Of a DNA stretch of 64,000 nucleotides, positions 36,334-44,144 are shown in pieces. Source of the DNA: JAHEME01 sp034435035 (GTDB lineage: Bacteria > Chloroflexota > Anaerolineae > Aggregatilineales > UBA3940); contig DAOTXW010000079.1 in assembly GCA_034435035.1 (NCBI GenBank), forward strand, positions 1-64,000, given 5' to 3'. The notes under the pieces are model-generated. The model searched no databases. It was not told the DNA's origin and saw only the letters and a program-made list of their open reading frames with translations. Position 1 is the stretch's first letter. Every line of letters starts with the position of its first letter. The translations under genes were made by a program, and so were the position numbers.

Positions 36334-38118
36334 TTACTTGAGGGCATCCTTGAAGATCATGAAATGGTCCATTACCAGCAGCTCCAGCGCGCCCTTGTAG
36401 AATGTATTGAATGCGTTCTGGGGGGTCGTGACGATCGGCTCGCCACGCAGGTTAAAGCTGGTGTTCAGCAAGACAGGGACACCTGTAGCCTGGCCAAAGC
36501 GCTCAATCAGCCCATAGTACCACGGGTTATCGCTGCGCCTGACCGACTGCAGGCGGCCTCCGCCGTTAACATGCGTTACCGCCGGAATCAAGCTCTGCTT
36601 GTCCGCCGGGATCGGGCGTACCACCAGCATGAAGCGGGGTGTATGCTGGCCCTCGTACTTGCCCATATCAAAGAACTCTGCGGCTCGCTCTTCCGCCACC
36701 ACCGGCGCAAAGGGGCGGAAAGGCTCGCGGAACTTAATCTTGAGGTTGACGATCTCTTTCATCTCAGGGCGGCGTGGGTCGGCCAGAATGCTGCGGTTGC
36801 CAAGCGCCCTGGGACCCCATTCAAAGCGGCCCTGGCTCCAGCCCACCACACCACCGTTGACCATAGTCTCGACGGTGCGGTCAAGCAGCTTATTCTCATC
36901 CTCGACATATTCATAGGGGATGTTCTGGCTGTCGAGGAAAGCCCTGATCTCGGCGGCCGAATACTCCTTGCCCCAGTAAGCATTGTCCATGATCAGCTTA
37001 CGCGGCTGATTGAGGAGCACGTGATAGGCATACAGCGCCGCGCCCAGGGCTCCGCCTGCATCACCGGCTTCGGGCTGAATGTACATTTCTTCAAAGGGAG
37101 TTTCGTCCAGGATGCGACCATTGGCGACGCTGTTGAGCGCCACGCCCCCAGCCATCACTAGCCGCTTGGAGCCAGTGCGCTGGTAAGCATAATTAGCCAT
37201 ACGGATCATGGCTTCTTCCGTGACCACCTGGATGCTGGCAGCGATGTCAGCAAAACGTTCGTTTTCCTTGACTTCGGCCCCATTCCGTCCCGGGTGGGTC
37301 TTGGAGGTGAAAAACTCCGATTCACGTTTGCGCTGCGGCCCGAAAAGATCCACAAAACGGCGGTTGTACGTATATCGGGGCGAGTAGTGGAAGCTAAAGT
37401 AATCCATGTTCAGGCGGAAGCTGCCATCATCGGCGAGGTGGAAGGTCTTATAGACCTTATCCGTATAGCGCGGCTCGCCAAAGGGCGCCATGCCCATCAC
37501 CTTGTACTCACCCTCATTGACTTCAAAGCCCAGATAAGCAGTGAAGGCGGAGTACAGCAGCCCAAGTGAGTGGGGGAAGCGAGTCTCACTGAACAGCTCG
37601 ATATGGTTAGGCTGTGTGCCATCAAAGCTCCCGGTAGCATGGCCGATGGTGGCGGTCGTCCACTCCCCCACGCCATCAATAGTCACCACCGCTGCCTCGT
37701 CGAAGGGCGAAGCAAAGAATGCGCTCGCGGCATGCGACATGTGATGCTCGGCAAACAGGAGCTTCTCAGACGGTATCCTGAGCTTGTCCAGAAGCTGGCT
37801 CTTGATCCACAGCTTTTCATTGAACCAGGCAATCATTGATTCACGAAACACGCCGATGGACTGCGGATAAGTGCCAAGAGTGCTTAAAAGGATGCGCTCG
37901 AACTTGAGGAGGGGCTTCTCATAGAATACCGCATAGTCAAGATCGTTCGCGGTGATGCCGGCCGCTTCCAGGCAGAAATCGATGGCCAGGTTGGGGAAGC
38001 CGGAGTCATGCTTCTTGCGGGAGAAGCGTTCCTCCGCTGCCGCGGCGATCAGCTCGCCATCTTTGAGGATGCAGGCCGCCGCATCGTGATAATAGCAGGA
38101 TATTCCCAGAATATACAT
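36334..38118 (-). CDS. NodU/CmcH/TobZ-family O-carbamoyltransferase
   Basis: Enzyme of 594 aa that transfers a carbamoyl group from carbamoyl phosphate via carbamoyl-AMP to a hydroxyl, often on a sugar. It has an N-terminal ASKHA/Kae1-like domain with ILGISCYYHDAAA (about 3-15), the metal-binding EHHMSHAASAFF (His-x3-His) and VVTIDGVGEW, and a C-terminal YrdC-like domain with WSQGRFEWGPRALGNRS and REPFRPFAPVV. All conserved motifs are intact. It is the first gene of the glycan locus, 80 bases downstream of a good promoter and divergent from the nuclease-domain gene. It probably carbamoylates a sugar of the surface glycan. Confidence 0.93.
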   Translation of the reverse strand: MYILGISCYYHDAAACILKDGELIAAAAEERFSRKKHDSGFPNLAIDFCLEAAGITANDLDYAVFYEKPLLKFERILLSTLGTYPQSIGVFRESMIAWFNEKLWIKSQLLDKLRIPSEKLLFAEHHMSHAASAFFASPFDEAAVVTIDGVGEWTTATIGHATGSFDGTQPNHIELFSETRFPHSLGLLYSAFTAYLGFEVNEGEYKVMGMAPFGEPRYTDKVYKTFHLADDGSFRLNMDYFSFHYSPRYTYNRRFVDLFGPQRKRESEFFTSKTHPGRNGAEVKENERFADIAASIQVVTEEAMIRMANYAYQRTGSKRLVMAGGVALNSVANGRILDETPFEEMYIQPEAGDAGGALGAALYAYHVLLNQPRKLIMDNAYWGKEYSAAEIRAFLDSQNIPYEYVEDENKLLDRTVETMVNGGVVGWSQGRFEWGPRALGNRSILADPRRPEMKEIVNLKIKFREPFRPFAPVVAEERAAEFFDMGKYEGQHTPRFMLVVRPIPADKQSLIPAVTHVNGGGRLQSVRRSDNPWYYGLIERFGQATGVPVLLNTSFNLRGEPIVTTPQNAFNTFYKGALELLVMDHFMIFKDALK

Positions 38119-38198
38119 TGCGTGCTCGAGGCGCCCCCACAGTTTAAGACAGCATGACTATGCCCCGCGATCACCGCCGAGGCGGCTGCCGGCGCGCT

Positions 38199-38227
38199 AT
38201 TATAACGGCTGGCATCCGCTCTGTCTA
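38199..38227 (-). promoter_or_regulatory. Sigma70-like promoter for the glycan locus
   Basis: On the minus strand TAGACA (38222-38227, five of six to TTGACA), a 17-base spacer and a perfect TATAAT (38199-38204) occur, 80 bases upstream of the carbamoyltransferase. It is the best promoter match in the window. It shares the 251-base divergent gap 38119-38369 with the opposite promoter at 38299-38307. Confidence 0.65.
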
Positions 38228-38298
38228 CTTGCGGCTCTTGCAGGGTGCATCGAACTACGTGTCAGGGTGCTGGGCGCTATGCCAGGTAATTTATGCTG

Positions 38299-38307
38299 TG
38301 TTATAAT
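38299..38307 (+). promoter_or_regulatory. Extended -10 promoter for the nuclease-domain gene
   Basis: TG-T-TATAAT at 38299-38307 is a perfect extended -10. The region 16-18 bases upstream has no good -35. The ATG at 38370 lies 62 bases downstream. Confidence 0.55.
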
Positions 38308-38369
38308 CGACTAAACAGTTTTCCACCATCTTCAGGCAGGCGCCCCGATCGGGCGCTCAGGGACAACGT

Positions 38370-38903
38370 ATGATCAGGGTAGAAATTGACAGTATCCGCG
38401 TTAGCCTGATGACTCAGGATCGAGTAGTGATTCTCAAGGATCCGGAAACCGACCGCTACCTGGCTATCTGGATCGGGCCGTTCGAGGCGGATGCCCTGCG
38501 CGTGCAGTTGGCAGGAATGGAAGTGACCCGCCCCCTTACGCATGACCTGCTTAAATCGGTCATCACGGAGATGGGTGGTAAGATTGAGAGCGTCATCGTG
38601 ACCGATCTCAACAACGATACGTACTTCGCCCGCATCAACATCATGGCTAATGGGCGTAAGCTGGAAGTGGATGCGCGGCCAAGCGATGCTATCAACCTCG
38701 CAGTGCGGGCCAGAGTGCCGATCTACGTTGAAGAGTCAGTGATGGAGCGCGCCATGATCCGCCCGGAGGACGAGATCGAAGGCGAGCCCGAAGCAGTCGA
38801 CAAGCCGGCCGCTGAGGCGTCTGAGCCTGATGATGAAAAAGACCTCGACGTGTTCAAGGACTTCCTGAATTCACTGGATCTCGACGACCTGGGCGATGAG
38901 TAA
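38370..38903 (+). CDS. Bifunctional nuclease domain (DUF151) protein
   Basis: Protein of 177 aa. The BFN/DUF151 domain occupies residues 1-135: RVSLMTQDRVVILKD, IWIGPFEADAL, TRPLTHDLL and ARPSDAINLAVRARVPI, the last being the family signature. The C-terminal 40 residues are acidic and end DLDDLGDE. DUF151 proteins are common in actinobacteria, Chloroflexota and Thermotoga. Nuclease activity has been reported for a plant relative, but the bacterial role is unclear. ATG at 38370 has AGGGA upstream. A T-tailed hairpin follows, so it is probably transcribed alone from the promoter at 38299. Confidence 0.9.
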   Translation: MIRVEIDSIRVSLMTQDRVVILKDPETDRYLAIWIGPFEADALRVQLAGMEVTRPLTHDLLKSVITEMGGKIESVIVTDLNNDTYFARINIMANGRKLEVDARPSDAINLAVRARVPIYVEESVMERAMIRPEDEIEGEPEAVDKPAAEASEPDDEKDLDVFKDFLNSLDLDDLGDE

Positions 38904-38946
38904 GCCGCTCCGCACTCTGGCAGAATCGTCGCGACGCAGACACCGA

Positions 38947-38974
38947 AGCGGGGCAGCAGGCCCCGCTCTTCTTT
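38947..38974 (+). terminator. Intrinsic terminator after the DUF151 gene
   Basis: An 8-bp stem, 38947-38954 (AGCGGGGC) with its complement at 38960-38967, encloses a five-base loop and is followed by CTTCTTT. It separates the nuclease-domain gene from dnaB. Confidence 0.75.
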
Positions 38975-39042
38975 ACTTGCCCCGGCGGTGAAACTGGCGC
39001 AGGGCAGGGATCATCAGTGAGCACCCCGGACTGAGGACGCCT

Positions 39043-40407
39043 ATGTCACAAGCCGCTTCAGGTGATCTGCGCTCCGAGCAGCTGGCTCCCCACAGCGTGG
39101 AAGCCGAGGAGGCTGTGCTGGGATCGATTCTGATCAATCCCGAAGCACTTTTCGAAGTACTCTCGTTCCTGCATGCCGAGGACTTCTTCATCGTCCGGCA
39201 TGGCTGGATATGGGAAGCAATGCTGAGCCTTCATGAACGCCGCGATCCCATTGACTACCTCACGGTGGTGAACGAGCTTGAGCAGTTGGGGCGGCTGTCC
39301 GAGGTCGGCGGCGCAGCCTACATCCTGAGCCTGATTAACAAGACCCCCTCGGCTCTGAACATCGAGGGTTACGGACGGATCGTCGAGCGCATGGCTGTCC
39401 GGCGGCGGCTGATCGACGCCGCCGGACAGATCGCCCGGGTGGCACATTCTGAAGAACCGGATATAGAGACCGTCGTCAGCAAAGCCGAGCAGGCGATCTT
39501 TGAAGTTACCGAACGCCGCCTGTCCCGTGAGCTGGTGCCGATACGCAACGCGGTCAGCGAGTATTTTGACCATGTCAGCTTCATGGCCCGCCATCAGGAA
39601 GAGGTGCTGGGTGTTCCCACCGGCTTCATTGATCTTGACCGGATGCTGGGCGGCCTCCAGCGCTCTGACCTGCTGATCATCGCCGCCCGCCCCGGCATGG
39701 GGAAATCAAGCTGGCTGAACAGTGTGGTGATGAATGCTGCCCGCTCGAATCAGCGGGTTGCGATGTTCAGCCTCGAGATGAGCAACGAGCAGTTGGTGCA
39801 GCGTTTTGTTAGCGCCGAGACCAACATCCCTTCGCATAAGCTGCGCGAGGGCAAGCTGGATGAAAAGGATTGGGCTCAGTTCCTGGCAGCAACCCAGTAC
39901 ATTGGTACGCTGCCCATTTATATGGATGATACCCCCGCTCTGAGCACTTCCGACCTCCGCACCAAGGCCCGCCGGCTGCATCTGGAGATGGGGCTGGACC
40001 TGGTAGTCATTGACTATCTGCAGCTCATGACCACGCCCTATCGCTCCGAGAACCGCGTGCAGGAGATCTCCTATATCTCCCGCTCGCTCAAACAGCTGGC
40101 GCGTGAGCTGAATGTTCCCGTGGTGGCTGCCGCCCAGCTCTCGCGGGCTGTGGAGCAGCGCACCGATAAACGCCCACTGCTGTCCGACCTGCGCGAGTCC
40201 GGCAGCATTGAACAGGACTCCGATGTCGTGATGTTCATCTACCGCGATGCCTATTACAACCCTGAGACACCTGAGGGAAACAAGGCGGAAATCCACATTG
40301 CCAAGCATCGCAACGGGCCCACCGGCGTGGTGGAGCTGATCTTTATCCCCGCGCTGACGCAGTTCCAGAACGCGGCGCGCCACAGCATCGACCTGGACAA
40401 GATCTGA
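39043..40407 (+). CDS. dnaB: Replicative DNA helicase DnaB
   Basis: Hexameric 5'-3' helicase of the replication fork, 454 aa. The N-terminal DnaB domain (about 1-150) starts PHSVEAEEAVLGSILI. The RecA-like motor has Walker A ARPGMGKSS (near residue 215), Walker B LDLVVIDYLQLM (near 320), the H3/H4 region SRAVEQRTDKRPLLSDLRES, and IAKHRNGPTG. It is of standard length with no intein. ATG at 39043 has GAGG six bases upstream. The stop overlaps the next start (TGATG), coupling it to a DnaD-domain gene and a DnaC-like gene, which implies a helicase-loading operon. Confidence 0.96.
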   Translation: MSQAASGDLRSEQLAPHSVEAEEAVLGSILINPEALFEVLSFLHAEDFFIVRHGWIWEAMLSLHERRDPIDYLTVVNELEQLGRLSEVGGAAYILSLINKTPSALNIEGYGRIVERMAVRRRLIDAAGQIARVAHSEEPDIETVVSKAEQAIFEVTERRLSRELVPIRNAVSEYFDHVSFMARHQEEVLGVPTGFIDLDRMLGGLQRSDLLIIAARPGMGKSSWLNSVVMNAARSNQRVAMFSLEMSNEQLVQRFVSAETNIPSHKLREGKLDEKDWAQFLAATQYIGTLPIYMDDTPALSTSDLRTKARRLHLEMGLDLVVIDYLQLMTTPYRSENRVQEISYISRSLKQLARELNVPVVAAAQLSRAVEQRTDKRPLLSDLRESGSIEQDSDVVMFIYRDAYYNPETPEGNKAEIHIAKHRNGPTGVVELIFIPALTQFQNAARHSIDLDKI

Positions 40408-41093
40408 TGCAGGGCTTCAATGGCTTCCCGTCGCGGGGTCGGCTGATCAAGGTGCCTGCGCTTTTCTTCAGCGACCTGTTGCCACAGATTGACAGCCTGG
40501 CGGAGCTGAAGGTCACCCTTTACTGTCTATGGCGCGTGCAGTACCTGGAAGGGCATCGCGTGTTTGTACGCAGGCACGAGATTGCTGCCGATGAGGCCTT
40601 CATGGCCGGTCTGGGAACACGGGACGATCAACGCCGCCTGGCGCTGGATGATGGCCTGGAGCGCGCCGTGGCCCGCGGTAGCCTGCTGCATGTTCATGTG
40701 GAATACAATTCTCAGGAAGATGACCTTTACTTTGTCAACACCGAGCGCGGCCGGGCCGCTGTGAGAGCTATCGAGGAGGGTTCGTGGTTCCCTGAGCGCG
40801 ACGGCAGCCTGCCGGCCAGCGTCACGGTGGAGCGGCCGGCGGTATTCACTCTGTACGAGCAGAACATTGGCGCGCTGACGCCTCTGCTGGCCGAGAACTT
40901 GGCCGACCTCGAACGCGAATATTCCTATGAGTGGCTGGCCGATGCGATCGAAGCAGCGGTGAACAACAACGTGCGTAAGCTGTCCTATATCTCGGCCATC
41001 CTCAAGCGCTGGCGCGAGCAGGGTCGCCCTGCTCAGCCTCGTTCGGGCGACTGGTATATCAGCGGCAAGTACAGCGACGAAATCGAGTATTGA
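40407..41093 (+). CDS. DnaD-domain replication protein
   Basis: Protein of 228 aa. The N-terminal half (about 1-120) is alpha-helical and winged-helix-like, with KVTLYCLWRVQYLEGH. The C-terminal DnaD/DnaB_2 domain (about 150-212) has FTLYEQNIGALTPLLAENL, ending NNVRKLSYISAILKRW, the typical YxxxILxxW signature. In Firmicutes DnaD bridges origin or PriA to helicase loading. Its placement directly between dnaB and a DnaC-like ATPase supports the same job here. It is coupled to dnaB by one-base overlap. Confidence 0.88.
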   Translation: MQGFNGFPSRGRLIKVPALFFSDLLPQIDSLAELKVTLYCLWRVQYLEGHRVFVRRHEIAADEAFMAGLGTRDDQRRLALDDGLERAVARGSLLHVHVEYNSQEDDLYFVNTERGRAAVRAIEEGSWFPERDGSLPASVTVERPAVFTLYEQNIGALTPLLAENLADLEREYSYEWLADAIEAAVNNNVRKLSYISAILKRWREQGRPAQPRSGDWYISGKYSDEIEY

Positions 41094-41095
41094 GC

Positions 41096-42451
41096 ATGAG
41101 CTACTCCGATCAACATTATGGCGCGGGAGATCCCGCCTGCCCGATCTGCGGCGGGGTCGGATATCTATGCTACGATGTCCCTGAGAGCCATCCGCACTTC
41201 GGCAGGGTCTTCAGCTGCCAGTGCCGCAAAGCCGATCAGCTCGCGGAACAGCAGGCTTATCTGCGGCGGCTCGGCGGGCTGGAGAATCTGGCCAGCAAGA
41301 CATTCGCGACCTTCAACCCGCAAGGTGCCGGGCTGAGCCTGATCGAGCGCGATCGGGTCAACCTGCAGTTAGCCTATGAACTGGCGCGCTCTTACGCCGA
41401 TCAGCCGCATGGGTGGTTGATCTTGATCGGCGGCTATGGCTGTGGCAAGACTCATCTGGCGGCTGCCATCGCTAACGCTCAGGTCGAGGCGGGGCGCCCG
41501 GTCCTGTTCGTCACAGCCCCCGATCTGCTCGACCACCTTCGCGCTTCATATCAGGAGGATGTCGACCAGGAATCCGGTTATGCCGCCCGCTTCGACGAGG
41601 TCCGCACTATCCCGCTGCTCGTGCTGGATGATGTGGGTACCGAGAGCCCCACTCCCTGGGCCATGGAGAAGCTCTACCAGATCCTGAATCACCGCTACAA
41701 TGCCCAGCTCCCAACGGTGATCAGCACCAACCAGAGCCTTGAGGAGTTTGATCCCCGCATTCGCTCCCGCCTCTCCGATCCGGATATCAGCCAGATCGTA
41801 AGCATTACCGCGCCCGACTATCGCCGGGCCATCAGCAGCGCGCAGAGCGATCTGAACACACTGGGGCTATATAAAACCAAGACGTTCAGTTCCTTTGATG
41901 CAGATCGCGGCCTGCCCAGGAAAGAAGCAGACAACCTGAGGTTGGCTTATCAGGTCGCCCGCAGCTTCGCAGACAGCCCCGATGGCTGGCTGATCCTGAC
42001 CGGGACCTATGGCTGTGGAAAGACCCATCTGGCAGCAGCCATTGCCAATGAACAGGTCATCCGCAACACTGGCGTGATGTTTGTGACGGTTCCCGATCTG
42101 CTCGATCATCTCCGCGCCGCCTATGCACCGAACAGCCCGGCATCGCCCGACCGGCGATTCTCGGAGGTCAAGACCGCGCCGCTGCTGGTGCTGGACGATC
42201 TGGGCACCGAATCTGCCACCCCCTGGGCCAGCGTCAAGCTCTATCAACTGCTGAACTACCGCTACGAGGCGCGCCTCCCCACCGTAGTGACCACAGCGTA
42301 CCGCGTTGATGAGCTGGAATCCCGGATCGACCCCCGGCTGGCCATCCGCATGCGTGATAAACGCATCAGCAAAGTGCTGGCCATCCTGGCCCCGGCTTAC
42401 CTGGGCGAGCGCACTCGCCCTCCACGTGAAGCAGCGTCGGGTGCGAGGTAA
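41096..42451 (+). CDS. Tandem DnaC/IstB-type AAA+ ATPase with N-terminal zinc ribbon
   Basis: Predicted helicase loader of 451 aa with two complete AAA+ modules. Residues about 10-45 hold CPICGG and SCQC, a Cys4-type zinc site. Module 1 (about 65-245) has Walker A GGYGCGKTH and Walker B LLVLDDVGTES. Module 2 (about 255-445) has GTYGCGKTH and LLVLDDLGTES with the same TPWA sensor region. Both contain PDLLDHLRA and a late Arg-rich segment. Each module alone resembles a whole DnaC/IstB protein (about 250 aa), so this is an internal duplication; only the first carries the zinc ribbon. ATG at 41096 is chosen; TTG at 41090 overlaps the DnaD stop. It may load DnaB. Confidence 0.9.
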   Translation: MSYSDQHYGAGDPACPICGGVGYLCYDVPESHPHFGRVFSCQCRKADQLAEQQAYLRRLGGLENLASKTFATFNPQGAGLSLIERDRVNLQLAYELARSYADQPHGWLILIGGYGCGKTHLAAAIANAQVEAGRPVLFVTAPDLLDHLRASYQEDVDQESGYAARFDEVRTIPLLVLDDVGTESPTPWAMEKLYQILNHRYNAQLPTVISTNQSLEEFDPRIRSRLSDPDISQIVSITAPDYRRAISSAQSDLNTLGLYKTKTFSSFDADRGLPRKEADNLRLAYQVARSFADSPDGWLILTGTYGCGKTHLAAAIANEQVIRNTGVMFVTVPDLLDHLRAAYAPNSPASPDRRFSEVKTAPLLVLDDLGTESATPWASVKLYQLLNYRYEARLPTVVTTAYRVDELESRIDPRLAIRMRDKRISKVLAILAPAYLGERTRPPREAASGAR

Positions 42452-42507
42452 TATCCAGGAGCCTGACAGCGACAGGGTTACAGCACAGCAGACAAGGAGA
42501 AGGCAGA

Positions 42508-43098
42508 TTGCGAGGACACCATCAACACGTCGGCATCCTGCTGGTGATAGCCACCCTGGCCGTTTCCGGGTGCAGCGCAGAGTTTGCCCCTGCCGGAGCC
42601 GCTCCATCTCCTGAACCAGTAGAGGGGGATGCGACAGATCCCAATGCGGTATCCGTTGATGGCCCGGCTGACCCCGTGCCACAGGCCGCGCCATCTCAGA
42701 GGTCAGCGCCAGAAGAGACGGCTCCGCCGGATATCCCGCCGCGCCCTGGCGCCCCGGCCGGGACCGATGCGGGCTTTCGCCCCGACTCACCGCTGCAGGT
42801 GGCAGCGACCGACAGCCCCCAGCTCATCGAGTTCTTTGCCTTCTGGTGCACAACCTGCAATGCGATGAAGCCCATGGTCCATGGGCTCGAAGCAGAGTAT
42901 TGGAGCCAGATTGATTTCGTCTACCTCGATATTGACGATCCCAGCACTAACCCTGTTAAGGAGCGGTATGGGTTCCGATCACAACCGACGTTCGTGCTGA
43001 TCGCTCCGGATGGCACGCCGATCCAGACCTGGTTCGGTTATGTGGACGCAGATGAGTTCCGCCGGGCTTTTGACGACTACCTGGCAGCCAGCTCGTAG
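42508..43098 (+). CDS. Thioredoxin-fold lipoprotein
   Basis: Protein of 196 aa. An N-terminal signal peptide ends in the lipobox VSGC (Cys near residue 22), then a Pro/Ala/Glu-rich tether (about 25-90), then a thioredoxin domain with active site WCTTC in FFAFWCTTCNAMKP, and the cis-Pro region RSQPTFVLIAPDG. It is probably anchored outside the membrane and acts on disulfides or haem ligation. CTTC is an uncommon pair between the Cys. The start is TTG at 42508, supported by AAGGAG eight bases upstream. It follows the DnaC-like gene by 56 bases and ends at a strong hairpin. The link to replication genes is probably only co-transcription. Confidence 0.85.
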   Translation: MRGHHQHVGILLVIATLAVSGCSAEFAPAGAAPSPEPVEGDATDPNAVSVDGPADPVPQAAPSQRSAPEETAPPDIPPRPGAPAGTDAGFRPDSPLQVAATDSPQLIEFFAFWCTTCNAMKPMVHGLEAEYWSQIDFVYLDIDDPSTNPVKERYGFRSQPTFVLIAPDGTPIQTWFGYVDADEFRRAFDDYLAASS

Positions 43099-43109
43099 AC
43101 GACCGGCAG

Positions 43110-43148
43110 CGACACAGCCCCGCCTTAGCAGACGGGGCTGTGTCGTTT
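43110..43148 (+). terminator. Strong intrinsic terminator between convergent operons
   Basis: A 13-bp perfect stem, 43110-43122 with 43133-43145, encloses a 10-base loop and is followed by TTT. It lies 12 bases after the lipoprotein stop and 29 beyond the stop of the convergent permease, so it may act on both strands, although only the + side has T residues. Confidence 0.75.
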
Positions 43149-43176
43149 GGGGTGCGCCAGGGCCCCGAGCTGCGGC

Positions 43177-44133
43177 TTACTTTTCGTAAATCTTGCCGTC
43201 AGCCGCCGGCGGCATGGCACGCCCCACAAACCCGGCCAGCACCAGCATGGTCAGAATGTAAGGAGCCATCACAAGGAACTGGTAGGGAATCTGCCACCCC
43301 AGCACCTGCCCCTTGATCTGAAAAGCCTGAGCCAGCCCGAATAACAGAGCCGCCCCGAAGCTACCGAACGGCGTCCACTTCCCGAAGATCATAGCGGCCA
43401 GCGCGATATAGCCGCGCCCGCCGGTCATCAGCAGATTGAAGACGTCTACCCACTCCAGCGTGAACCAGCATCCGGCCAGCCCGGCCAGCCCGCCGCCGAT
43501 CATCACGTTGAGATAGCGTGTGCGGAAGACGTCCACCCCGAGCGTATCGGCAGCCCGCGGATGTTCGCCAACTGCGCGTGTGCGCAGCCCCCACGGGGTA
43601 TAGAACAGCACATAATGAGACAGCAGGGTCATGATCAGCATCGCATACACGATCGGCTGATTGCGGAACAGCACCGAGCCGATCACCGGTATCTCGCTGA
43701 GCACCGGGATGGCGATTGGCGGGAACGTGCCCGGGCTGATCGGGACTCCGCCAGCCACCCCACCAGCCAGAAACAGGTTATACATCAGCCCGGTGAAGCC
43801 GATTGCCCCAATGTTGATGACCATACCGCTGATGATCTGCTCAACCCGGAAGCGGATCGACATGACCGCATGCAGCCAGCCGAGGAAGACGCCCGTCAGC
43901 ACCCCCACCCCCACGCCAACCGGCAGAATGTATGGCTCAAGCGGCGTCTCCATCCAGCCAATATATCGCACGGCCAGCTGGGCAGTCATGGCCGCTGTGA
44001 GCATCATCCCTTCGATGGCGATGTTCACCACCCCCGCGCGCTCTGAGAACAGCCCGCTGTAGGCGCCCAGGGCAATCGGCGTGGCGGCGATCACCGCCGC
44101 GCTGAGCAGTCCCTCGATGATTTCCGTCGTCAT
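43177..44133 (-). CDS. ABC transporter permease, BmpD/YufQ type
   Basis: Integral membrane subunit of 318 aa of a nucleoside-type ABC importer (BPD_transp_2 family). About eight to nine hydrophobic helices are present; GLFSERAGVVNIAIEGMML near the N-terminus is the family hallmark, and GLRTRAVGEHPRAADTLGV is the cytoplasmic coupling region. It is the fourth and last gene of the Bmp operon, starting 11 bases after the first permease. It probably pairs with that permease to form the channel used by the ATPase at 45485-47308. Confidence 0.92.
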   Translation of the reverse strand: MTTEIIEGLLSAAVIAATPIALGAYSGLFSERAGVVNIAIEGMMLTAAMTAQLAVRYIGWMETPLEPYILPVGVGVGVLTGVFLGWLHAVMSIRFRVEQIISGMVINIGAIGFTGLMYNLFLAGGVAGGVPISPGTFPPIAIPVLSEIPVIGSVLFRNQPIVYAMLIMTLLSHYVLFYTPWGLRTRAVGEHPRAADTLGVDVFRTRYLNVMIGGGLAGLAGCWFTLEWVDVFNLLMTGGRGYIALAAMIFGKWTPFGSFGAALLFGLAQAFQIKGQVLGWQIPYQFLVMAPYILTMLVLAGFVGRAMPPAADGKIYEK

Positions 44134-44144
44134 GGATGTTCTCC

